DNA of 64,000 bases from positions 400,103,037 to 400,167,036 of the forward strand of contig NC_080672.1 in the NCBI RefSeq assembly GCF_030247195.1. The letters are read 5' to 3'. Position numbers and translations under genes: made by a program. Every line of letters begins with the position of its first letter. Position 1 is the stretch's first letter. The stretch is from Topomyia yanbarensis (lineage: Eukaryota > Arthropoda > Insecta > Diptera > Culicidae). The notes beneath the pieces were generated by a model. It ran no database searches. It was not told where the DNA came from and saw nothing but the letters and a program-made list of their open reading frames with translations. Of this stretch, positions 35,401-43,560 are shown in pieces.

Positions 35401-36566
35401 GTGTGGCCTTTTGTTTTTGCAATAGATTCCATAGCAGATTTGAGTATCTGCTGCGTGATTTCGTCGATTTGATCTGCGGTGTCGTCGTTCCGTTCGAAGT
35501 TTACCAGGGATTGGTACAATTCCCAATTGGCCTCTTCAATTTTCCATTTCGCTCGCGTCTTTTGTCTCGGTAGCTCTCCAGGCAAGGTAATGATCATTGG
35601 TATGTGATCACTACCGTGAGAGTCGTCGTATGTGGACCAGTCCAACAGTCCTGCTAGATCCATCGAACAGCAGGCAATATCGATACAAGATAAAGTACCC
35701 GTAGCGTGGTTGACGTGGGTGGGTTCGCCTGTGTTCAGCACAGTTAAATCCCTCTGCTCTACGAAGTCCACTATAATCTGTCCACGTGCACTAATGTGGT
35801 TGGACCCCCAAAGAGGGTGGTGGCCATTCAGGTCGCCGACTAGTAAGAGAGGGTTATCGCTGTGTGTGGTTAGCTCAGTCAGCTCATCACAGGTGACTTC
35901 TTCGCTGGGTGGGAGGTAGACGTTCATGATGGTCAAGTTCAAGGGTTGACCTACCTTGATAGTTATGGCCTCTAATCGAGTATTGATTTCTATTTCCTCG
36001 CTGTCGTATCCGTTTTTGACGGCTGTGATTACTCCGCCAGCGGCTCGTCTGCCCCCTTGTCGCTCACGGTGATACACTTTATAACCGTTTATTCTGGGTA
36101 CATTGCTGGAGGAGCACATGGTCTCTTGAAGACAGATGACTACAGGGTCCCTTTCGTCGATCATTATTTCCAGTTCTGCTTTGCTCGTGTTTAGTCCCTG
36201 GGTGTTCCAGGAGATTACTGACAGTGGTTGTGTTGTTTTTCTGGAAGTTTTCTCGCTGCGGTTGACAGAACGTCCGAGTGACAGTCGGAGCACAGGTTGG
36301 GGTATAGCGTCCTCGCCCCCGTCCTCTGGATCGTTCTCTCCTTCTAGGAGTGGGGAGGCTACTTTCTCTTCGCTCTGCCCCAACCAACCTGAATCTTCTA
36401 TCGCATCGTTGTTTTGTTCATCGGGTCTATTGTACAGTACTGCTTGTGAAGATGAAGTTTGCATATCGTAATTCGGTTCGTCGTTGTTATTAATCTCGTA
36501 TCCGTTGTCGGTGCTAATATCCTCGCCACAAGTTTCATCTTGTGTGGATTTATTTTTGCTAGCCAT
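32472..36566 (-). CDS. I-like retrotransposon ORF2: endonuclease, reverse transcriptase, RNase H
   Basis: A frame of 1364 residues from the ATG at 36566; the open frame extends upstream to 36650, with another ATG at 36605 inside ORF1. I prefer 36566 because it is one base after the ORF1 stop and has a good context (AAATGG). Domains: AP-like endonuclease at about 115-327 (VISWNTQGLN, ICLQET, GDLNGHHPLWGS, SDHIPM); reverse transcriptase at about 557-832 (GSSPGPDDVHYAM, NPRSYRPIYLNSCMGKVFER, VVFLDVSKAYDTTW, GLCQGSVLS, LIYADDIVLIA); RNase H at about 1092-1222 (IYTDGSK, FTAESLAVKDALEWV, ICTDSMSV, WVPSHIGIAGNEKAD, all catalytic D/E/D/H/D positions present); terminal CCHC CQFCDDILSVKHIIVNC at about 1305-1321. 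The protein nicks the target and primes reverse transcription there. No stops or frameshifts. The DVSKAYDTTW form has Tyr where most have Phe. Confidence 0.92.
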   Translation of the reverse strand: MASKNKSTQDETCGEDISTDNGYEINNNDEPNYDMQTSSSQAVLYNRPDEQNNDAIEDSGWLGQSEEKVASPLLEGENDPEDGGEDAIPQPVLRLSLGRSVNRSEKTSRKTTQPLSVISWNTQGLNTSKAELEIMIDERDPVVICLQETMCSSSNVPRINGYKVYHRERQGGRRAAGGVITAVKNGYDSEEIEINTRLEAITIKVGQPLNLTIMNVYLPPSEEVTCDELTELTTHSDNPLLLVGDLNGHHPLWGSNHISARGQIIVDFVEQRDLTVLNTGEPTHVNHATGTLSCIDIACCSMDLAGLLDWSTYDDSHGSDHIPMIITLPGELPRQKTRAKWKIEEANWELYQSLVNFERNDDTADQIDEITQQILKSAMESIAKTKGHTGKKCVHWWNDDIASKIKARKKVLRKLKSSNDQADAKEELSKAYRTARTSAREAVQKAKMACWEKTANSFNAQTPTKDMWSKYRQIQGKRKSDRINAITLNGHTATEDTAIAELLGNSFEETSSNAAYESEFLERKKHSEAKCLNIPNQPEAEYNQAYKLHELEEALEGLRGSSPGPDDVHYAMIRNLPPDCKLQLLDAYNRLWSESIFPTEWTKSIVVPIYKGKGERTNPRSYRPIYLNSCMGKVFERMINNRLVHLLESRKLLNSHQYAFRKGRTTVDHLAEMEDEIRKAMSKNQYTQVVFLDVSKAYDTTWRRLILQRLNEWSIGGEMLRFLEKMLSIRTFRVLANGVLSNEKVMETGLCQGSVLSVSMFLIAIDTITQYLPPNAKCLIYADDIVLIASGENAKAAEHQLQIALKTVEKWEAETGFKISAEKSATVIFRNLRSRKPCNPNTLLLNGTLIPRENSHRCLGVIFDQSLQFRKYVEEVRANCQQRIQFIRSVAARNWGGDRQTLLKLYRATVLEKMLYAAPVISGMSEASLKRLETIHNTGLRAIVGAFHTSPISSLLAETGIPDIRTLLEQRTAIFAARRRVLDNVGENESNNDDGQVSEDCLSSSEETQDSGELWGMSRAKEVNSTRVRGNNVLQDLQISIPKLNIFTRPSAAPWEKKKIPTDKSLFTNVKQGANPAELRLLFKKLKSTKYRIHQYIYTDGSKTEDRCGYSIVSGDLVIKKRIHHMCSIFTAESLAVKDALEWVVNQQQVGAYVICTDSMSVLSSLEMRKTTSRWKDEVGALYARARNKGTEVIVCWVPSHIGIAGNEKADQEAKQALKAARMDCDFVDTNEFKTAIKNRIYWRWQRTWEQEKHNKLREIKNTVKPFTQAIGENRQESVKLSRLRIGHTALTHGYLLEKTEAPRCQFCDDILSVKHIIVNCAALNEERMRTGLMANMREALADDQERGKIVIQFFKEINLFDKI

Positions 36567-36567
36567 T

Positions 36568-37899
36568 TCAGTGTTTGCGAGGTCTACCTCTACCTCTCTT
36601 GACATCTTTTCCAGTCTTTGGGATTGCTCCCGTCGATTTTTCGTCAGCACTTCCTCGCGGGTCTGTTTCGCTGTCCGTTCCTTGGATTTTACGTTTGGCG
36701 GTTGATGTTTTCGAATTCTCGTTCTTTTTTACTCTGTCTTCCTTGGAGTCGCTTGCATCAGACATCGTCTGGTCCTGTTCGTCTTCCGATATCTCGAGGT
36801 GCTCGATGTTTTTCATTTTCCTCATTTCTTCCAGTTCTTTTTTCATTTTGTTGAATTCGGCCATAATGTTTTGCATCTGGGTGAGTTCGCTGCGCAGCTT
36901 TTGGATTTCGAGGTCCTTTTCTGTCTCCTTTGACATCGCTTTAAGTTTAAGAATTTCTTCTCTCAACATCTGTATTTCGTTGTCCTTCCTTAAATTATCC
37001 AGTCTATCCTGTGCACTGCAAACTGCTGCGAAGGAATGCTGTCCATGCTGTTTGTTATACTCCTTCCTGGCTTCACCAAACGAGATCCCCTTCTCAATTT
37101 TCAGTTTTATTATCTTCTCTTCTTTGATATACATCGCACACGTTCTGCTGGTAGGCGAGTGGCTACCTTGGCAATTTTTGCAATGTGGTTTCTCTTTGCA
37201 GGCATCTTTTTCAAGCTTGTGGGCCCCTGAACAATTTTGGCACGCAGCATTGTTGGGGCATTTGTCTTTCGTGTGACCGTAACTGCAGCAGTTAAAACAA
37301 ATCATTGGATTTGGTAAGAACTCGCGTGTTTCCACTCGGAGAGGGCCAAAGTAGACGTGCTTGGGGAACGTAGTTCCATGGAAAGTGAGGATAAGTGTGG
37401 GCGTGTTCACTCGTGTATTTTCTACTCGTCTCGTGATTCTGCGGATATCGATTACTCCTAGCGGTGCCAGCTCTTTCATCAAAATGTCTGTCGATACATC
37501 AATGGCATCTCGGCAACTCAGCACGCATCGTATTCGATTTAGCGTTGGGTGGGAATCTACTACAACCTCTGTGCCATCTATCAATTTGTTCATTTTGATT
37601 AGCTTTTTCGCTTGTTCGACACTCCTCGTTTTTAGGACATATTTGCTACCCCTCTCCTCTGTGTGGGCAGATTCAATTTTTCCTCCGCAGGTGTTTTCTA
37701 TAGATTTGCCGATAATAAACGGGTTTTTTGGTAGTACCCCTTCTCCGGCTGCACGTAGTTGCAGTATTATTCGTTGACCGTGCATGCCAGAGTGGTCCAT
37801 CCACTCAGGCATCGTTCGTTCGTTGGCGTTTCCTGTACTGGATTCAGGCGGATCACCTGGCGGTGGGTCCCCCAATGAGATGACACTTGCTGACGCCAT
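36568..37899 (-). CDS. I-like retrotransposon ORF1: zinc-knuckle nucleic-acid-binding protein
   Basis: Start chosen at the first ATG (37899, MASASVISLGD, context AGAATGG); the frame is open further upstream to 37947 but only from a non-ATG codon. 443 residues. A possible RNA-recognition fold covers about 60-185. Three knuckles follow: CFNCCSYGHTKDKC (201-214, CX2CX4HX4C), CQNCSGAHKLEKDAC (220-234) and CKNCQGSHSPTSRTC (240-254), both CX2CX3HX6C. Residues about 300-370 form a heptad-rich charged coiled coil. An acidic and then a basic tail ends in RGRGRPRKH, which has the GRP core of an AT-hook. The family protein coats element RNA and helps strand annealing. The stop TGA is followed after one base by the ORF2 ATG. 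Intact. Confidence 0.9.
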   Translation of the reverse strand: MASASVISLGDPPPGDPPESSTGNANERTMPEWMDHSGMHGQRIILQLRAAGEGVLPKNPFIIGKSIENTCGGKIESAHTEERGSKYVLKTRSVEQAKKLIKMNKLIDGTEVVVDSHPTLNRIRCVLSCRDAIDVSTDILMKELAPLGVIDIRRITRRVENTRVNTPTLILTFHGTTFPKHVYFGPLRVETREFLPNPMICFNCCSYGHTKDKCPNNAACQNCSGAHKLEKDACKEKPHCKNCQGSHSPTSRTCAMYIKEEKIIKLKIEKGISFGEARKEYNKQHGQHSFAAVCSAQDRLDNLRKDNEIQMLREEILKLKAMSKETEKDLEIQKLRSELTQMQNIMAEFNKMKKELEEMRKMKNIEHLEISEDEQDQTMSDASDSKEDRVKKNENSKTSTAKRKIQGTDSETDPRGSADEKSTGAIPKTGKDVKRGRGRPRKH

Positions 37900-38725
37900 T
37901 CTGTCAGCAAGCCCTATCGGGTATCGTGAATTGACGACGATCAGCACAGCAGGTTTTTAATAAACCGGTGTCTTAACGAGTGCTTTGGATGCGTTCTTGC
38001 CTAGGCAAGTAACGTCTACCCTTTAACCTAGTTTTAATCTGATCCACCCAAGGGTTAAAGGTACTGATGGTCAGTTATGCGACTCCGCCGGGGCGGATGG
38101 CGACTACGCTTTTTCCTTCAACTATCCCGGCCAAGCGTTATAAGGTCCAGCCGAAATAGGAACGTTTTAACCTCGTTAATGTATCCTGCCCAATACGTTC
38201 AAAGGTTCTGACAGGTACAATGCGCACCAGCGCAAAAAATTTTAAATGTGGTTTCTTGGTACTTTGTTCGTACTCGCAAACACGTGGTCCACCGCAATCG
38301 GCTTCTGCTTTGATGCCTCCAACGGTCAAAGGCAGGTGGCTCTCGGAGTGACAGAGAGCTCTGTTTTGTTGGAGCTTTCAATTGCGACTAGCTGTGGGCG
38401 GGCAGAGCCTAGTTGCATACAATGTTGCAAGCAAGCCTGCGAAAGCTAATCGGCTTGTTGGTCTTGTATGGGTGCGTACTTTGCTTCACTGACAGATCAG
38501 CTGACTAGTGTTTTCTCCAGCTGAGTGAAAGCGGAACGCGGGGTTCGATTTCACTCTTACACACACGGAGCAACGCGCACTCCGTAATTTCCAACTTCAC
38601 CGCCTGTTGAACTATTACCACCACTACAATTTATCACCGAACTTGACCGATAAGAACTCGAAAATAAGAGTCGGAAAACTAACGAAACTCAGTACTGCTT
38701 TACTGTGGCACAGATATAAACAGGT
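37900..38725 (-). promoter_or_regulatory. 5' leader of the I-like element, presumed internal promoter region
   Basis: About 826 bp between the array and ORF1. I-group elements start transcription at their own first base from an internal, TATA-less promoter. That is family knowledge, not shown here. The leader is GC-richer than the surroundings and lacks long open frames. The junction with the array is at GGTGTAATTTTT, so the first base of the element is 38725 or one or two bases to either side. Confidence 0.5.
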
Positions 38726-41700
38726 GTAATTTTTGTAATTTTTGTAATTTTTGTAATTTTTGTAATTTTTGTAATTTTTGTAATTTTTGTAATTTTTGTA
38801 ATTTTTGTAATTTTTGTAATTTTTGTAATTTTTGTAATTTTTGTAATTTTTGTAATTTTTGTAATTTTTGTAATTTTTGTAATTTTTGTAATTTTTGTAA
38901 TTTTTGTAATTTTTGTAATTTTTGTAATTTTTGTAATTTTTGTAATTTTTGTAATTTTTGTAATTTTTGTAATTTTTGTAATTTTTGTAATTTTTGTAAT
39001 TTTTGTAATTTTTGTAATTTTTGTAATTTTTGTAATTTTTGTAATTTTTGTAATTTTTGTAATTTTTGTAATTTTTGTAATTTTTGTAATTTTTGTAATT
39101 TTTGTAATTTTTGTAATTTTTGTAATTTTTGTAATTTTTGTAATTTTTGTAATTTTTGTAATTTTTGTAATTTTTGTAATTTTTGTAATTTTTGTAATTT
39201 TTGTAATTTTTGTAATTTTTGTAATTTTTGTAATTTTTGTAATTTTTGTAATTTTTGTAATTTTTGTAATTTTTGTAATTTTTGTAATTTTTGTAATTTT
39301 TGTAATTTTTGTAATTTTTGTAATTTTTGTAATTTTTGTAATTTTTGTAATTTTTGTAATTTTTGTAATTTTTGTAATTTTTGTAATTTTTGTAATTTTT
39401 GTAATTTTTGTAATTTTTGTAATTTTTGTAATTTTTGTAATTTTTGTAATTTTTGTAATTTTTGTAATTTTTGTAATTTTTGTAATTTTTGTAATTTTTG
39501 TAATTTTTGTAATTTTTGTAATTTTTGTAATTTTTGTAATTTTTGTAATTTTTGTAATTTTTGTAATTTTTGTAATTTTTGTAATTTTTGTAATTTTTGT
39601 AATTTTTGTAATTTTTGTAATTTTTGTAATTTTTGTAATTTTTGTAATTTTTGTAATTTTTGTAATTTTTGTAATTTTTGTAATTTTTGTAATTTTTGTA
39701 ATTTTTGTAATTTTTGTAATTTTTGTAATTTTTGTAATTTTTGTAATTTTTGTAATTTTTGTAATTTTTGTAATTTTTGTAATTTTTGTAATTTTTGTAA
39801 TTTTTGTAATTTTTGTAATTTTTGTAATTTTTGTAATTTTTGTAATTTTTGTAATTTTTGTAATTTTTGTAATTTTTGTAATTTTTGTAATTTTTGTAAT
39901 TTTTGTAATTTTTGTAATTTTTGTAATTTTTGTAATTTTTGTAATTTTTGTAATTTTTGTAATTTTTGTAATTTTTGTAATTTTTGTAATTTTTGTAATT
40001 TTTGTAATTTTTGTAATTTTTGTAATTTTTGTAATTTTTGTAATTTTTGTAATTTTTGTAATTTTTGTAATTTTTGTAATTTTTGTAATTTTTGTAATTT
40101 TTGTAATTTTTGTAATTTTTGTAATTTTTGTAATTTTTGTAATTTTTGTAATTTTTGTAATTTTTGTAATTTTTGTAATTTTTGTAATTTTTGTAATTTT
40201 TGTAATTTTTGTAATTTTTGTAATTTTTGTAATTTTTGTAATTTTTGTAATTTTTGTAATTTTTGTAATTTTTGTAATTTTTGTAATTTTTGTAATTTTT
40301 GTAATTTTTGTAATTTTTGTAATTTTTGTAATTTTTGTAATTTTTGTAATTTTTGTAATTTTTGTAATTTTTGTAATTTTTGTAATTTTTGTAATTTTTG
40401 TAATTTTTGTAATTTTTGTAATTTTTGTAATTTTTGTAATTTTTGTAATTTTTGTAATTTTTGTAATTTTTGTAATTTTTGTAATTTTTGTAATTTTTGT
40501 AATTTTTGTAATTTTTGTAATTTTTGTAATTTTTGTAATTTTTGTAATTTTTGTAATTTTTGTAATTTTTGTAATTTTTGTAATTTTTGTAATTTTTGTA
40601 ATTTTTGTAATTTTTGTAATTTTTGTAATTTTTGTAATTTTTGTAATTTTTGTAATTTTTGTAATTTTTGTAATTTTTGTAATTTTTGTAATTTTTGTAA
40701 TTTTTGTAATTTTTGTAATTTTTGTAATTTTTGTAATTTTTGTAATTTTTGTAATTTTTGTAATTTTTGTAATTTTTGTAATTTTTGTAATTTTTGTAAT
40801 TTTTGTAATTTTTGTAATTTTTGTAATTTTTGTAATTTTTGTAATTTTTGTAATTTTTGTAATTTTTGTAATTTTTGTAATTTTTGTAATTTTTGTAATT
40901 TTTGTAATTTTTGTAATTTTTGTAATTTTTGTAATTTTTGTAATTTTTGTAATTTTTGTAATTTTTGTAATTTTTGTAATTTTTGTAATTTTTGTAATTT
41001 TTGTAATTTTTGTAATTTTTGTAATTTTTGTAATTTTTGTAATTTTTGTAATTTTTGTAATTTTTGTAATTTTTGTAATTTTTGTAATTTTTGTAATTTT
41101 TGTAATTTTTGTAATTTTTGTAATTTTTGTAATTTTTGTAATTTTTGTAATTTTTGTAATTTTTGTAATTTTTGTAATTTTTGTAATTTTTGTAATTTTT
41201 GTAATTTTTGTAATTTTTGTAATTTTTGTAATTTTTGTAATTTTTGTAATTTTTGTAATTTTTGTAATTTTTGTAATTTTTGTAATTTTTGTAATTTTTG
41301 TAATTTTTGTAATTTTTGTAATTTTTGTAATTTTTGTAATTTTTGTAATTTTTGTAATTTTTGTAATTTTTGTAATTTTTGTAATTTTTGTAATTTTTGT
41401 AATTTTTGTAATTTTTGTAATTTTTGTAATTTTTGTAATTTTTGTAATTTTTGTAATTTTTGTAATTTTTGTAATTTTTGTAATTTTTGTAATTTTTGTA
41501 ATTTTTGTAATTTTTGTAATTTTTGTAATTTTTGTAATTTTTGTAATTTTTGTAATTTTTGTAATTTTTGTAATTTTTGTAATTTTTGTAATTTTTGTAA
41601 TTTTTGTAATTTTTGTAATTTTTGTAATTTTTGTAATTTTTGTAATTTTTGTAATTTTTGTAATTTTTGTAATTTTTGTAATTTTTGTAATTTTTGTAAT

Positions 41701-42961
41701 TTTTGTAATTTTTGTAATTTTTGTAATTTTTGTAATTTTTGTAATTTTTGTAATTTTTGTAATTTTTGTAATTTTTGTAATTTTTGTAATTTTTGTAATT
41801 TTTGTAATTTTTGTAATTTTTGTAATTTTTGTAATTTTTGTAATTTTTGTAATTTTTGTAATTTTTGTAATTTTTGTAATTTTTGTAATTTTTGTAATTT
41901 TTGTAATTTTTGTAATTTTTGTAATTTTTGTAATTTTTGTAATTTTTGTAATTTTTGTAATTTTTGTAATTTTTGTAATTTTTGTAATTTTTGTAATTTT
42001 TGTAATTTTTGTAATTTTTGTAATTTTTGTAATTTTTGTAATTTTTGTAATTTTTGTAATTTTTGTAATTTTTGTAATTTTTGTAATTTTTGTAATTTTT
42101 GTAATTTTTGTAATTTTTGTAATTTTTGTAATTTTTGTAATTTTTGTAATTTTTGTAATTTTTGTAATTTTTGTAATTTTTGTAATTTTTGTAATTTTTG
42201 TAATTTTTGTAATTTTTGTAATTTTTGTAATTTTTGTAATTTTTGTAATTTTTGTAATTTTTGTAATTTTTGTAATTTTTGTAATTTTTGTAATTTTTGT
42301 AATTTTTGTAATTTTTGTAATTTTTGTAATTTTTGTAATTTTTGTAATTTTTGTAATTTTTGTAATTTTTGTAATTTTTGTAATTTTTGTAATTTTTGTA
42401 ATTTTTGTAATTTTTGTAATTTTTGTAATTTTTGTAATTTTTGTAATTTTTGTAATTTTTGTAATTTTTGTAATTTTTGTAATTTTTGTAATTTTTGTAA
42501 TTTTTGTAATTTTTGTAATTTTTGTAATTTTTGTAATTTTTGTAATTTTTGTAATTTTTGTAATTTTTGTAATTTTTGTAATTTTTGTAATTTTTGTAAT
42601 TTTTGTAATTTTTGTAATTTTTGTAATTTTTGTAATTTTTGTAATTTTTGTAATTTTTGTAATTTTTGTAATTTTTGTAATTTTTGTAATTTTTGTAATT
42701 TTTGTAATTTTGTAATTTTTGTAATTTTTGTAATTTTTGTAATTTTTGTAATTTTTGTAATTTTTGTAATTTTTGTAATTTTTGTAATTTTTGTAATTTT
42801 TGTAATTTTTGTAATTTTTGTAATTTTTGTAATTTTTGTAATTTTTGTAATTTTTGTAATTTTTGTAATTTTTGTAATTTTTGTAATTTTTGTAATTTTT
42901 GTAATTTTTGTAATTTTTTGTAATTTTTGTAATTTTTGTGATTTTTGTAATTTTTGTGATT
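38726..42961. repeat. 9-bp satellite-like tandem array (GTAATTTTT)n, right block, almost perfectly uniform
   Basis: About 4.24 kb or 470 units. Up to about 42700 I see no variant at all. Then come one 8-bp unit (about 42704-42711), one 10-bp unit (about 42911-42920) and two GTGATTTTT units at the very end. This contrasts with the left block. The same reading phase and orientation continue from the left block, so both are parts of one array split by the retrotransposon. The uniformity may be real homogenisation or an assembly effect. Confidence 0.95.
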
Positions 42962-43394
42962 TAAATTGGAATATGGTTAACAGTTTTTCACCGCTTATTG
43001 GGCTGCCCGAACACTATAACCAAGGTGTTGCTCGTTTGACAAGCAAGCGACGAATGATACAAGCCGACAAGCGGCACTTCACGTATTTGATTGATTCTTT
43101 CTGGTGCCACACCCCCCATATTGATGGCTTTAGCTAACTAACGAGCGATCTGCGCTTGACGGGCGACTGAAATCATGTTACAGCTGGTACGGCATCAAAA
43201 AGCAAAACTGGTGAATTTTTCATACCTTATACGTCCGTTGCAGTTCATTTGTCGACAAAAGGGTTAGTGCTAACAACGCTAACTCGCTTGGTCGAATAGT
43301 ACGGACCAATCATAGTACAGATAATTACTGCTTTCACAAAATCCATTATTGTCGTTAGTTGCATTAATTGTCCATTCTACGGAATTAGTTAAAA
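42962..43394. other. Flank of the array; dispersed repeat shared with 7.73 kb
   Basis: The stretch 43027-43100 (GTTGCTCGTTT, GCGACGAATGA, AAGCGGCACTT, GTATTTGATTG) aligns with 7733-7812. The rest is unassigned. Confidence 0.45.
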
Positions 43395-43560
43395 TGTTGA
43401 AACGGAACCCCTGTAGTGAAACGTTAGAAGTATTCCACTTCAAAAGCGATCCTGCATACACCCATGCAGAAAACCAGTGTCTACATGCTCCCGGACAAAA
43501 ATTTTATCTGGCTACAATACAAGGTACCCAGCAAATGCAAGACTGTTCTCGGTGATAAAC
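43395..43560 (+). pseudogene. Mariner-type transposase fragment (central region)
   Basis: A frame with HAPGQKFYLATIQG resembles the segment just after the first catalytic Asp in mosquito DD37-type mariner transposases (PGQ-FY-A-GRG). The preceding nucleotides GATCCTGCATACACCCATGCAGAAAAC align with 48996-49022, where a better-preserved neighbour segment follows. No TIRs were seen nearby. A short, inactive relic. Confidence 0.4.

Larger units (their letters stand above)
32371..38725 (-). mobile_element. I-like non-LTR retrotransposon, apparently full length and intact
   Basis: A 6.36-kb minus-strand element interrupts the 9-bp array. From 5' to 3' it has a leader of about 826 bp (38725-37900), ORF1 (37899-36568), ORF2 (36566-32472), a 3' UTR of about 100 bp ending with AATAAA (32396-32391) and a poly(A) tract of about 19-24 nt (32389-32366, the last bases shared with the array). 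Both reading frames are open throughout. Two ORFs, three ORF1 zinc knuckles, and endonuclease, RT and RNase H in one ORF2 place it in the I group (I/Loner/Outcast-like). The exact clade is not decided. A target duplication cannot be read because the target is itself repetitive. Confidence 0.9.

Noticed and set aside
32800..37777. Plus-strand open frames of 60-233 codons opposite the retrotransposon
   Set aside because: They are antisense shadows of ORF1 and ORF2, which carry all recognisable domains on the minus strand.
37900..37947. Upstream extension of ORF1 by 16 codons
   Set aside because: The extension begins at GTG, not ATG. The first ATG is 37899 and has a good context.
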